64,000 nt of DNA from Megaleporinus macrocephalus (GCA_021613375.1 CM038710.1:27106763-27170762), one strand, 5' to 3'. Counted from the first letter of the stretch, positions 1 to 12,152 are shown. The notes: a model not told the origin generated them from the sequence alone. A program made the numbers and translations.

Positions 1-126
1 TAGAACATCACATCCTTAGAATGGAAACACATGTCTATGTAGTTTACCACGAGGTGATGTGATCAATGATGATCAATCAAGTTTCTAGGAAGACAAAACC
101 AGCGCAAATACATTCCCTTTACCTAC

Positions 127-3100
127 CATTTCAGGAACTGCTTCACTGTCCTGCCTGCACTGGATAACCAAATCCTGTGAAATCTGTGGTGAAAAAAAAA
201 AAAAAAAAAACAGGGTAAAATATGCAAATCCAACATTCAGTCGGGTGTAGACACTGAACAGATATGACTCGACTGCTGTTATAAGACCTAAACTAAGGAT
301 TAAAATAGAGGTATCTTGTTAAAGCATCTCTAATGGTTCCATTCGCGTTTTTGCTATTTTTGCTTATCAAGAATGTGACATAGTTACCTTTGTGGTTACT
401 TCTGTTCCTTGCTCGCAAACTTCCTCTGGCACTTCTGACACAGCTCCCCCTCCATTTACACTCTCACAAGCAGCTGTGTTTTCTTCACATCCACTGACAT
501 CAAGGTCAATGACAGGGCTAATTGTACTGTTCCTTTCGCACCTTTTTTCCATGTTGCCTGCTTCACATTCAGCACTGTCCATTTCAGACACACATCCATT
601 CTGAGAAGCGGTCTCTGCAACCTTCTTGCTGGTCTCAGTGTCAGATTTTGGTGGAATGTATGACACAAATATTACATTTGAGTCTTCATCATTCTCACCA
701 GCTGTTTCACCAAGCACAGTTAATCTACTTGATACGCCGCATGTAGAGATCTCTTCATCGTCATCACACAGATCAATGATTTCATTGGGCTTTTTACTGA
801 CTAGGGTGTTTTTTGAATCTTGCTTTGGAACTGTATTTGTAGCACATACTCCTGAATTTTTGACCTGCACCTTGCTTCCCACTCCAGAGATCACGTCCTT
901 GCTAATCTCTGAATTTTTTTTAGCTACAAAATAGACTTTTCCGTTGCACATCACAAGGGCGTTGTCCTTTCCCGGACTAATCTTTTCCTGGGTGGCATGA
1001 GTAGATGTGGGTTCTACTGCGGGAACTGGGTTCACTTGTCTTAGAGTTTCAATCTGCTTCACTGCTTTCAAGATGTCTGTGGTCATGTTGGGTGAAGACA
1101 CTGGGATGAGGCACGGAGCAGTGTTTCCTGCACCTTCCTGGATTACCCATTTCATTGGAGCAGTGACTCCTTGATCAGCCTTGGGACTAGATGTAGAAGA
1201 CGCATTCAGGCTTTTCACAGCATTAGTGGACGTTTGAGCTAAGCTCTGTGGCAGTTCACCTGCTTTTGTAAAACCTGTTAACTGTTGATTGGGACCTAGT
1301 TTCAAAGAGTTGACTGGAGACACATACACAACTGTTGGTAAACTTTTCGCAGGGTTAGACAGGACATTTGTAGAGTTGCATATCTGGCTTTTGATGGACT
1401 GTGGGAGTGAAGATGCAGGGAGAGTTCTAACTGTAGCATTTGGAGGGATCTGAAGGTAATGTCCGCTTGGAAAAATGGGTGATTTCAAAGTCGCAGATTG
1501 CTGTGGACTGTTAAGCACAGTTAAGACTGTGCTATTACTTTGTGGGGGTAACTGCAGTCTGTGAGCGAGTGGTGGGACGCTTACTTGATTGGGAGCATTT
1601 TTAAATAAGTCATTGGCTCCTTGCTGTTGAAGCCGCACAGAGTTCAAGAAGATGTTGCTTTCTGGTGGCGTTTTTAAAATAAAACGCCCGTCTGATGTTG
1701 CTTGAAGCGTTGGGAGCTTGTTTTGCACTAAAGATGCAGAAGATATGTGAGCAGGCTGTGAACACACCTGAGAAAGACAGTCATTTCTGGAGGCCACAAC
1801 TTGTGTCTGAACAAATTTCCCGTTCACTTTCTGAACTGGAATTAACTTCATCACATTTTTCCCATCAGGTCCCACTGCTGGCATTGCCTGATAGTAAACT
1901 CCTGTTTTGCTGTGCAGAGAAGAAAGATAAACCTTTTAAACAAAGAAGCAAAACGATACTACAGTTGGAATATTCGAGTTCTAAGATTTCATCTACAAAA
2001 ACTGCAAGTCATCTGCAGTTCTAAATTAATAAATATTCTATTTGTCTTGTGTATCAATAACAATTAGATATTAAAGGGTACATATCAAGTATTCACTGTA
2101 TGGACAAAAACATTAACACTGTTTCAAACATACTATTACTTCCCAGACCATACATGAAAACTACAGCTTCTTATAAAGCAGCCTGTATATTTAGGTGTTC
2201 TACATCAATCAGGTAAGACTGGACCAAATAATCGAAATACTTAAACACTTATTTGTTAAACAATGATTTGCAATCATTCTTCTCAAGCCATAAGTATAAG
2301 CAAAAGCCTTTAGACAGAACAGTGATTGTTCATACACTGTCAGAAAATGACTTAAAATTAATATAAATGGACCCTCAAAGGTACAAGAATTGTTTTAATG
2401 TCTAAATAAGTTTTCTCCCAGTGTTGCTTTCCATCATCTTGAAAATAGAACAATGAAATAAAAAGGCTGTTGTGCGGTGCAATCACGTTCCCTAACTAAA
2501 GGTACCGAAGTTTCCTAAAATGATACCACTCATCCACAATATAGGTAAATGTGAAAATTACAGCCCGTAATTTAAAATACATCATAAATCGGAATATCAC
2601 TCTAAGTGTTGGAGAACAACAAACTGCACCACTGTTCATTTAAGTAAAAAAAAAAAAAGCCAAAAGATAGAAACTGTGTGTGTGGAAGTGCCTGCAGTTA
2701 TTGGAAGACAACATAAACGTTCAAAACTAAATGTTTAACAACGCACACTGCGATGGTACAACAAGCTTGATAAAAGCTGACGCCCCCTTTGTTCAGTCTT
2801 TGACAACGTCATTAAAGAGTACACTTCAAAAAGGACCATAGGGCTTAAGACTAACACTGGGACAAAGCCACTGATTATAATGGAAGTATATCTGCTTCTT
2901 CAAGCAAATGCTTAAATTGTTATTTTTTCAAAGGGGGATCTGAAGAATAAGTACTAGTTTGGAAGTATTTGAAGCCTGTAATGATGTTCAAGCCACTAGC
3001 ATCAGGTGCACTAGATCAGCTAAAGCATAAAGGTGTGGAGCGAGTGACAACTGGCGTTAGGAGCTGTAACAACCATGTTCCAGCATGGACTGCTTCTTGA

Positions 3101-3975
3101 ACGAGGGCCATAATGAATAGAGCGTATTTACATATGTCAGTCTTAAAGGAGCAGCAACCTGTTTGATGCTAAAAGATAAAGAAAGGCTGGAACTCAAGAC
3201 AGGACTGTTTCTGCACACCTATATCCACACAACAGTAGAACAGAAGAAAAATACAGAATAACTGCGCTTTAACAGTAACGAGTCACGGTCATTGAGATTC
3301 ACTTTTTCTTCATTCAGTTTTTGGAATACGGTCCAATAACGCTTATTTTCAACACTTACTTCTTAAACACGTATTTAACTGCTTACATTTTATCCAGATA
3401 TATAAAATCTAAACTAGCTAATTTGTTTACCTTAGCTACGCCGCTAGCTAGCCAAATGCGAGATACGGGCTAATAGCTAACTAGCAGCCAAGCCACTTGT
3501 GAAAAAGGATAACATTACAAATACATGACACAACACACCGAAACTAGGAAACAATATTAATTATAATTAAGTAGCTTCGGGTTACATTCGTTGTAGCTAA
3601 CGTTAAATTACTATTAACATTACTAGAACTAGTCACCCGTCAACGTTAGCCCTGAAACCAGAGACTGAGCTAGCTAAGATAACGTTAGCGCTCCGTTTCC
3701 TGCCCAACAGGTAAAAGATGAATTCACATTAACCTGCTTGTTTGTTTATTCGTTTGTTTAAGACGTTACTGGTCAATACGCGAGTTAAAGCAACATCCCC
3801 TGAAATTCAATACTTGCCGCATTTTAACCAAACGTGAGTTTGTTTTGCCTAGTTACCGTTAGCCGTTCAGCTTGATACTACAAGCGCCATTTTACACTCC
3901 CATTACAAACACCACATAAAACATTCACCTTTTAGTTAATGTCTGTACATGCAACTCACATACTTACTTCTCCAT
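127..3975 (-). CDS. lrif1: LRIF1, ligand-dependent nuclear receptor-interacting factor 1 (5' part)
   Basis: In mammals LRIF1 is a nuclear, HP1/SMCHD1-associated factor of silent chromatin that also binds retinoid receptors. Three coding exons are visible: 3968-3975 (ATGGAGAA, then gtaagtatg), 388-1909 (acceptor ctctgcacag, donor gtaactatg) and 127-183 (57 nt between a poly-T acceptor and gtaggt). The phases join and give 529 residues before the gene leaves the window. The rebuilt start is MENKTGVYYQAMPAVGPDG; the Met at 1884 is internal, because homology to LRIF1 continues upstream of it. Family blocks recognised are SPIFPSGHYLQIPP, LPASSLPQSI, PTVVYVSPVNSLK and KDNALVMCNGKVYFVAKK. An acidic SUMO-interaction-like motif IIDLCDDDEE lies near 750-785, and PVIDLD is a second hydrophobic patch. 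The C-terminal coiled coil of mammalian LRIF1 would lie outside the window. Intron 1 (1910-3967) shows no further coding sequence. Confidence 0.9.
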
Positions 3976-4120
3976 TGTGAACAGACATTCCACTTGAACA
4001 AATAACTGATAAACACGGCAAAGTTCACACAGGTCTGTGTGGTAGCTGCGATTCTCCAGTCGTGTGAAGGCACCCAGCAGCTACGCGACTTTCATTGATG
4101 CAAACGAAACGATTCTTCTC
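3590..4120 (-). promoter_or_regulatory. lrif1 first-exon/promoter region
   Basis: The first coding exon of lrif1 ends at 3968 and its 5' UTR runs up toward about 4100. The flanking 3596-3690 stretch carries three copies of the core AACGTTA (near 3599, 3642 and 3681), a motif that recurs by the csde1 first exon at 35039 and 35211. The transcription start itself cannot be read from sequence. An out-of-frame ATG at 3988 lies 13 nt upstream of the main start. Confidence 0.35.
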
Positions 4121-4489
4121 GTAATAAAAGTCTTTGAACCTTACAGACATTAACGGCGAAAATCATAAGAGATAAAAACACTGAAATAGTACCGCGACAA
4201 CAATTACAGCAGTGCTTTGACATTTTGTGGTCTTACGTGCTTCTGATTTGCGTATGTAAAACTACATGTTTTACAGGTTATGAAGCGCTGGCTGCTCCCT
4301 GACTCTAGTGTATGTACTACGCTGCATCTGCTTCAGCACATTCGCCAAATCACCATCATCATCAGCAGCAGCAAGATTACTTCTGTTAAAAATACAATCA
4401 TCCTAAATACAGCAATACTTTGCTGCTGTCAAAGTAGGGTAGTATGACAGAACAGAAAAACAAGTACCAACAGTGACTCATTTAAAAAA

Positions 4490-4536
4490 CACAAACAACA
4501 ACAACAACAACAACAATAATAATAATAATAATAATA
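4490..4536. repeat. (CAA)n(TAA)n compound microsatellite
   Basis: About seven CAA units run directly into about seven TAA units in the lrif1-apex2 spacer. Confidence 0.9.
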
Positions 4537-4834
4537 GCAATAATAAACACAGATGCACAACCATATCATTATCATATCCCCAAAATTAAAAATCATCTGA
4601 ACAGAGAAAAAATTATATTCTGTGATTTCTCTATAATACTAATACAGATAAATATATTTGTATCAGCATTGGCGTCAGCATGTTATGTAGAGCATTGTAC
4701 ATAAAAATAGATCATATGGTTCCATCCACAAAAATACTATGACATATATAATTTTTCTTTTTTAGAACTCTTTGCCACCTGTCTTTGCTCAAAGTGGAAT
4801 TTGACCTCTGCGTTTAACTCATCGGTGGAGTGAA

Positions 4835-5056
4835 ACAGCCACATATACACACACTAGTGAACATACACAATAGAGGGCAGTGAGCACACTTGCCCAGAGT
4901 GGAGGGCAGCCATATCCACAGCACCCAGGGACCAATCAGGGGTTTGGTGCCTTGGTCAAGTGTGCTTCAGTCATGTCCTGTCCGCTGATGGGGTTCAAAC
5001 TGGCGACCTTCCAGTCACAAGACCGGATCCCTAACCTTTAGCCCACGACTGCCCCT
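4835..5056 (-). mobile_element. tRNA-derived SINE, minus orientation
   Basis: Read on the minus strand, the element starts GGGGCAGTCGTGGGCTAAAG, continues with ggttagggatccggtcttgt and then a B-box-like stretch (gccagtttgaacccc). It closely resembles the copy at 59905-60151 and, in opposite orientation, the copy at 44959-45185. The A/B-box layout at the head indicates a tRNA-derived SINE; the family name was not determined. Confidence 0.75.
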
Positions 5057-5636
5057 GAATACAATCACTGTGCAAAATATACCTATTAAAAATATACTGA
5101 TTATCCTCTTGGTCTCCCTGAAACCTTCTCATGAAAAAAAATACTTTGTTGCCATTAAAGCCAGCATTCATGCCTCATGGGAACCAAAGGGGTATTTACA
5201 CACTGAATACAAAGATTTTTAATCACAGTGTGTGGCACAAAGTCTTATTAAACAGGCCTAATTATGCTCTATTTATAACGAGTCAATCAACATATACATC
5301 AATATTTGATTACCTTAACTTTCCTGCTCTGGATGCATGATGGGCTACTGTGCTAAAATGTGTAACCCTCTACAATCATGTTACATTAGCCTGTAATGCT
5401 AATTGAGATTTTGCCCGTTTTTAACCATTTTATAAATGTTTATGTTTCAGCATCGCCAGATATGTATACGAACAATTTTGGATTGCAACACTGGCCCAGT
5501 GGATCCTTAGTGATTATCACATTATCAATAAATATCGCCACCCCTACATAAAAATACTGCACATTAGATGTCAGTGCCTGCGTTACCACATTTGTTATTT
5601 TGTAGAGATCAGTGAAAGTGTAGATATAAATCATAT

Positions 5637-5642
5637 TTTATT
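5637..5642 (-). promoter_or_regulatory. apex2 polyadenylation signal
   Basis: AATAAA on the minus strand, about 110 nt past the apex2 stop codon. It is the first canonical signal downstream of the gene. Confidence 0.6.
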
Positions 5643-5752
5643 TCTACAGTAGAAACAATTGGGGGAAAAACACATATTTACATATAAATTCAACATTACT
5701 AGTAGCACCACTTCATGACATGTACGTACTGTTTGTTCAGAAACCTGGGCTT

Positions 5753-8700
5753 CTACTTGCCTTTATCTACCCAGGCAAAGAAATTACATCTAGCCTCTGG
5801 ATTCGACGCATGGCCTTGAGGGCGAGCACAGACAAAGAACTGCCGGCCCAAATTAGGCCCCGCTTTCTTCACAGTGCGCAACACACAGGGCTCGTTGTGG
5901 TCCTTACACAGTGGCGGTTGAGGTGGTCCTCGTAAAACGGCTTTCCAAAAGTCAGGACAGCTTCCTTTCTTAGAGTCCTTTGTCTCCTGGTGACTCGTGG
6001 CTTTGAGTTGAATATCATCATGTCCGTCAGTATTTGGTCTCGTCTCTTCAGTTTCCTCTTTGACTTCTGTGCGGTATTCAGTAAGCATGCCGTGGTTTTC
6101 ATTATAGTTTGTGGCATTGTTTGGTTCAGAGTTGTGGATTTTAGGCCCAGAACCTTTACTTTTCAAGCTGCTCTCAATGCAGTTAGCTGGCTTTGCGTTT
6201 AGATTCTGGCTGGAATGTGTTTCAGAGCTCGGTTTGGGTTTAAAGAAGGACAACAGGCTACCCTGAGGTTTACTTGCCGTTTTAACTTGTTTGCTTCGTT
6301 TCCCCTGAAAGGCAGATGATTCTGGAAGTCCATCTGAAGGTCTTTTCTTCCCAGCACTCATCCCTGCTGCTGCAGGATTGATGTTCTCACTAACTTCCCC
6401 AGCCTCTTGAGACCCAGGCAGCGTTTCTGCAGCTTCTCTGGAAAGGTTTTGCTGCTCAGAAACTTTTACAAAGAAGCGTGACAGTTTTTGCTGCCTTCCG
6501 GCGAACTCAGGCATGTAGCGGGTGCAGAGAGACGGACACTTGGGGCTGGGTATGAGGGTACAGCTTAGTCGTGCCCACACAGGGCAGTGATCAGAACCCT
6601 CTACCTCTGGCATTATGTCTGCACTCACAAAGCTTTTCTCCACCAGTGAACGACTGCCAAAGATGTAGTCAATGCGCGTGCCATAGTTGGTCTGCCTGGC
6701 GCCTGTAACCGTAGACCAGCATGTGAAGGCGTTAGCACGAGTTGGATGGAAATGTCGGAAGGTGTCCACAAACTTCCCGCCGGCCATGCATTTCTGGGTG
6801 GTCTCAGAATCTTCCACCTCCTCGTCCTCATTTTCATTTTCTGCTGAACCAAACAGGAGGTTGTTCAGCCACTTTCTGCCTGGGTTGTCCTCAAAGTTAT
6901 CCTGTGTGACATGAAAATAAACATGAGTTTATTGAGTTTATGAGCTTACGAAATCTGCAGTCCCATTTATTCAGAGAGGATACAAGAACATTTATTTCAA
7001 TTACTATAATCTGACCAACAACAAAGAAAGAGTTCTGTGTGTTCAGTGTTCTATGACCCGTTTGTTACTCTGAAGAAGATGATTAGCCTATGTTCACAAG
7101 GGTTTTCAAAAGCTATGAATATCCCTGTTCAGACAACCGGAATGCTCCCAGACACTTACCACATCATCAGGGTCACAATGGTCTATGGGCCGGTGAGATG
7201 TGTTGATATCCCCCAAAATGATCACATGACTGGATACAAAGAAAGCAATTAAACACAGCAAATTCGAATCTCGAATGAGATTTCATCAGTTTATCAAGAG
7301 AGGACTGTAATACATATTTTATTCTCCTCTATCATACAAAATCTTGCATTTGAACTAGTTATGCTAGAATGAGCAAGACTCTAGTAGGTTGTATTTTCTA
7401 TAAACTATAGACAGTTGTGTTACACATCATTCTGTTTATTTATCTGTCAACTTTAAAAATAGATGTTTATAGAACTGAGTGATACAACTAGTCATTACGT
7501 CTAGAAAACTAATAGTTTAAGATATTGTGCATATCTGAATATAAACTGGTTCTTTATACCTGGAACTGTCATTAGAATCAATTACAGAATATCTCTATTC
7601 CCTATTTTTTTCTTCTTCTGATAATGTATCACAAAGTTTGTAGTCCTTGTAGACCAAGTAATAGGTTGGGAGACTTTTCCAAGGCATCCATATTTTCATG
7701 AATTAGGAAATGTGTAATACAGATATTCACTGTAAAAGACTAAATACAGCTAGCAGCAGTGGTCAAAAACTATTTTTCCACTGGAAAGCAATATCTACCA
7801 GGAAAGCTGTGTATCAAGTTCTACTGAAGTTAAGAAAAGGGCTCTCACTCACTTTAACCCAACCAATAAGTGGATTTCACACTCACCTCCCAGGCCCCTC
7901 AATGGTCTCAGCTCTGCTCTGAAGGAGCTTGTAGAACTGCAGCTTGAACTGTTTTCTCTCTGGCTTTTCTGGATCTGCACGTGGGCAATACACATTAATG
8001 ACTGTCACGGTCTCTGACCCTTCTGCTCCCCTGCAAGAAACAATTGCAAGCAGTCATTTCAGGACAGTTGCAGATATTCATTGCAAATCTGCTGAAATGA
8101 CCATACATGTTCTTACAAATGATAAAAACTCTAAGAGCTTACATAAATTTGTGCTGAGTAATGACAGCCCTTCCTTCACTATCTAGTGACTGCAACTCCT
8201 CGGTGGAGAATGCACCCTGGTCACCATAGCAACCAACAGCATCTTCATGGCTGGCAAGGAGACCCGTCAATCCTTCTTCAGCAGCAAATGGTGTAGCAGT
8301 GTCCTTACAAAAGGTTGCAACTCCTGTTCACATTTTGCATTGCACAATAAAGAAAAAACACAGGAAAATAAAATATGTCAAATCATATTCCACTATTACA
8401 TAATACGGTAGATGTACCAAATATGACAGATGCACCAAAAAAATTAAATAATAATCTTAATATGAATGAATGCAGTTACTGTGCATTCCAACAGTCAACC
8501 AAGCACCTACAAGTCTACTAAATTAACAACTAAACTTTTATATCGCCCATATTGTTGTTATTCCCTGTAGTAAAAGGAGTCTAGCTGTTGGTTCTGTGTG
8601 TGTTCTGGAAAAAATCTGGTGTTTGTACACAGGCCTGACAACACTATTACAGTCAATCAGCAACAATGGTCAGGAGGAAGGGGAGGGGTCATGTGCTGAA

Positions 8701-9472
8701 CTTCATGCTGAAGTATGAACATTGAGAAAGAAGTTCATAGATCAGGCAACAACAAAAAGGCGTGTCAGTGAGCAGTTTCAACAGTGGACAGATTAACTTA
8801 TTTTTGTTGTTTCACAGAACCAATATGTCAGTTTGGTCAGCTTGCTAAATTACTTGCTGTGTCTTTGTTCACTCCAAAATAAAAAAAGGTTTCTATATCA
8901 GCATAATTTGCCTTTGCAAAGGTGTGTGTTTGTGTATGTGTGCGTGTGTGTATTTACTTTGCTTTCATTGTCTAGAATCACATATGGCACCTTAAAACAT
9001 GCTCTTATGCCAACTGTTTTATGTAAATGACCTTTCCGATTGGCTGCCCTCAACCTGAGCTTAAACAACTCTTATAACTTCAGTGTAAATGGGCAGAACC
9101 AATGCATTTGCGCGCGCACGCACACACACACACACACACACACTGCTGAACAGCTGCTGCTGAACCAACCCGAGTAGCCGCTGCGTCCTCGACTGAAACT
9201 GAAGTAGGAGTTGTAACCATCTACAACCGCAGTCCTCTCATCCAGCAGATCTCCTAACAGACAGAGAAGACATTTAACAAAACCTCCACTCAGACTCGAA
9301 CACATGCACTTAGCTAACAGGCTGCCGTCTCGCGCGCCTACAAAACCGACAACTTACGCGTAACTTTAGTTTCCTGAACGCAGATTATATCGGCGTCGAA
9401 AGAGTCGAGCGTCTTCTTGATGCCATTTTTAAAAGTTCGTATGCCGTTTATATTCCAGGTGACAATCTTCAT
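5753..9472 (-). CDS. apex2: APEX2, AP endonuclease/3'-5' exonuclease 2
   Basis: APEX2 is a PCNA-associated AP endonuclease and 3' phosphodiesterase of base-excision repair and ATR signalling, working in the nucleus and partly in mitochondria. Exons: 9358-9472, 9170-9253, 8143-8323, 7887-8030, 7160-7229, 5753-6901; total 1743 nt, 580 aa, all phases matching. The exonuclease-endonuclease-phosphatase fold is clear: WNINGIR (Asn7), QETK (Glu34), [21 protein letters not shown] (Asp182/Asn184) and GSDHCPV (Asp302/His303). A long linker follows with two PIP boxes, QQKLSRFF (about 335-342) and QGSLLSFF (about 411-418). The C-terminal zf-GRF has Cys530, His533, Cys556 and Cys570 and the phrase [16 protein letters not shown]. 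Human APEX2 is 518 aa; the extra length is in the linker. The donor of exon 2 is weak (gttggt) and is followed by a GT repeat. The start chosen matches the usual family N-terminus. Confidence 0.97.
9113..9143. repeat. (CA)n microsatellite in apex2 intron 2
   Basis: A cgcgcacg run leads into about 12 CA units. On the transcribed strand it is a GT/TG repeat lying within about 30-60 nt of the weak exon-2 donor of apex2. Confidence 0.9.
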
Positions 9473-9586
9473 GACTTTGTCGGTGCTGCTGACAGCGCTA
9501 GCCGCTCTGCCATTAGCCTGCAGGAGCGCGCAGGAAGAGGCAGCAGCAACTCTCGCGAGATAAGAAGCGCGCGCTTTGAATAACAT
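9473..9586 (-). CDS. apex2: apex2 possible N-terminal extension (presequence-like)
   Basis: The first apex2 exon stays open upstream of Met1 to an in-frame ATG at 9584-9586 with G at -3. The 38 extra residues begin [18 protein letters not shown]; they are rich in Ala, Ser and Arg and have no acidic residue until position 36. That composition is typical of mitochondrial targeting peptides. Whether the transcript reaches this ATG is unknown, and it may simply be open 5' UTR. Confidence 0.4.
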
Positions 9587-10734
9587 GGCTTATTGTTTTA
9601 TGGCTTTATATGAAGCAAGCCTTAAATATCAGCACTGTCACCTCTAAATCCATAATAATTGGTGTTTTTTAAAATAATGTTCTAAAAGACCATGCTCCCC
9701 AAAGCCAGAGCCAAATCCTCTTCGTTTCTAACGTGTGCTGGACATTTTTCCAGGTCCTGTAGCTCTACAGGAGCAGGTACATCACCAGGCTTACGTTTAT
9801 GCGTTTCTGGTTTTGTTTTGCTTGATTATTTAACAAAGTGCGTTTTTTTATTTCATTAAGGTAGATTTCACTATTTAGTATACTGGACACTGTAGTTAAG
9901 TTAATGGGATTTTGAAAAATGTACATATTTATTATCATCCAGATAATAGACCCAAACAAACAAAAACCTAAAAATTTCCTTTATGATATTTTAAAGACCA
10001 ATACATTTATAAATACGCCTGCTCACCCTACAGTAGTTTAGCCACACCCATTCACACTGACTTTATAAAGGTTGTTTCAGCTAAGGCTTCCATAGCCAAT
10101 CAGAACGTGGGTCATTTACATATAAATAAGTCTCAAAGGCACAACCACGTAGAGCCTATTTAAAGGTGCAGTATGTAATCCTAGAGAATGATTCTAGTAT
10201 TTTAGAAGGCACACATGCAGATGCTAAGGTAGTTCCAAGAGTTCTTAAACTTATTCATGCAGCTGTACATACGGGGGAACCCAGGAACAGTTGAGAGCCT
10301 GATTTGTGTCTTGTTATCTAAAATATGTTAATTTATCAAAGATTCTCACTTTTCATGCACCAAACCTGCAGTAAACTGGACACTAGTTAACAAAACTAAA
10401 CAAAATATGTGCATGTTTTTTAGTACACAGCAGAGAACTTGTTTAATAATGGAAAGTTTTTAAAGTGTCCTGTCTCGGGATGGAGAAGGATAAAGCTAGT
10501 GTAAAGTAGTATTCAGTATGGTTCTTGTAACTTGAAAACATGTTTTGTTACCAACCAGTTTTTTTCTTAATACATCCTTGTGAACAAAAAGGTGTGTCGA
10601 TAGAGTTCTGCTTTATTAAAAATGGCTTCTCAAGATTGAAAAAAGGTTAAATGATGAGCCATTTTACATGCATTTTACATGAAACACTTGATAAAAGAGG
10701 ATAAAACAGTAGGATAAAATAGTCCCAGCCAATA

Positions 10735-11100
10735 TGTCCTTGTAGGCTACATGGGTTAAAGATGGGCTTCCAATTGGGTCCCCTTTAGGCTACCCAGTTG
10801 GGGCCCACAAAGGGTCCCTTGGCTCTATATGGGCCCTGTGTTTTTGGTCATGTGGGTTACAATTTGGGTAAATCTGGGGCCCATGTGAACAATAATCCAC
10901 TGGCCCAGAGTCAAAACAGAAATAACGATAACCCTGCTGGGACCACAAATGTAGCCTAACTGGGGCCCACAGCTATAGCCCAAATGGGGCCTACAAACTG
11001 ATCCAACCAGGACCCATGACAGTAGCCCAACTGGGACCCACGTTTCACCAATTAAAAAGCCCACTACCAGCCCATGTAAAACCCCTATGGGGCCCACAGT
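10735..11100. repeat. Degenerate GC-rich minisatellite (gggcccaca/gggaccca units)
   Basis: Ten or so diverged units of roughly 30-36 bp share cores such as aactggggcccacag, aactgggacccacg and tatggggcccacag. Base composition differs sharply from the AT-rich flanks. Confidence 0.75.
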
Positions 11101-11194
11101 CAACAGTTCACACTTTATACTTAATTGGATGGCTATGCTTTTGAAAAAAAGGAACAAAACTAGTCTTTCTACTGGAAGATGGAGGCACAAAAAA

Positions 11195-11197
<3 letters not shown>

Positions 11198-11236
<39 letters not shown>
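11198..11236. repeat. (AT)n microsatellite
   Basis: About 19 AT units, followed by a short ACACAC run. Confidence 0.95.
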
Positions 11237-11239
<3 letters not shown>

Positions 11240-11639
11240 CACACACACACTCACATTAGGACAACCCTTAACTAAGATACAACTCAAACTATAGAAGACC
11301 ATTATTTGAAGTCTGTGGAGGGAGATCAATGGACTGCGTAGAAAAAAAAAATCAACATATATGGCTTTTTAAAAAAGAGTAAGCTTATAATCTACAACAA
11401 ATAAAAAGAACGTTAGAATTCGTGGGCTAAATTGAGACTTAAGGTAGCAGATTCATTCAGAGATTTTGCTTGAGTAACAGCAACTGCTCGTGTCTAAAAC
11501 AACAAAATGAAAAGATGACTTGCTTGCACTGAGAACACAAGAAATTAATCCCACCAAAAGGAAAAAAAAGGACAAAAATAGACCAATTCTGCCCCACTTG
11601 CCCTTATCAGTCTTCATCTCAGTGTTTACTGGAAGGAAG

Positions 11640-11805
11640 GGTTGTTCACTCTCCGTGCAGTGGTGGATGACCACAGGAGTCAGTGTTACGTGTTTGCGTG
11701 TACGGACTATACTCACCGCTGCTGCCCCGAACCGAACAACAGGATCTTATTACTAGGCCAGAGACGCCGCTGCTTCAGACCTGCCGATCAGTACTTAACT
11801 TACAG
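11640..11805 (+). other. Possible 5' UTR exon of the rassf gene
   Basis: A CpG-richer stretch upstream of the first rassf coding exon ends in cttacag followed by gtacgcgt, a usable donor. The first coding exon at 12152 has an acceptor just before its ATG, so an upstream noncoding exon must exist. This is the best candidate seen; its 5' limit is a guess. Confidence 0.35.
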
Positions 11806-12152
11806 GTACGCGTTTCTCACACACATTTTTTTTCCATACAAAAATAATTATACTCTGAACCTTTCAAATGTGAATAAGCTGTAACAGACTGCAGCGGCTA
11901 GTTTTGCAGATTTGTATGTAACGTATTTAAATGTGATCAACTTCCTTGTTTTATTTAAGGTGAACAAAAAAGTGATTCCAAACTTTTAAATCAGCTCTTT
12001 ATCTACAGTGCTTCTTTATAAAGTCTATCAAACTTCAAAAGATAATCTTGTGACAATCCATTTGTGTATATCAAATGAATGAAGTGGTTTAATGAAAATG
12101 TTTATTAAGGCAAAAAAGTAAACAATGTAAAAAGTGTTTTTGTATTCTCAGA

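Larger units (their letters stand above)
4120..5630. other. lrif1-apex2 spacer, no gene seen
   Basis: Spacer between the 5' end of lrif1 and the 3' end of apex2, both on the minus strand. It holds a CAA/TAA microsatellite near 4490-4536 and a SINE copy at 4835-5056. The rest is AT-rich, and its short ORFs look random. Confidence 0.6.
9590..11640. other. apex2-rassf divergent spacer
   Basis: Two-kilobase spacer between the head of apex2 (minus) and the rassf gene (plus). It contains a GGGCCC-type degenerate tandem repeat (10735-11100) and an AT microsatellite. No convincing exon was found; the 141-aa minus-strand ORF here is translated repeat. Confidence 0.6.

Noticed and set aside
1882..1884. 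ATG at 1884 as the lrif1 start
   Set aside because: LRIF1-like sequence (TGVYYQA) continues upstream to the acceptor, and MEN in exon 1 joins in phase.
4990..5056. Possible tRNA gene from A- and B-box-like sequence
   Set aside because: The same head occurs in three dispersed copies with a shared non-tRNA body, so it is a SINE.
10825..11250. 141-aa minus-strand ORF
   Set aside because: Translation of the GGGCCC minisatellite and an AT repeat.
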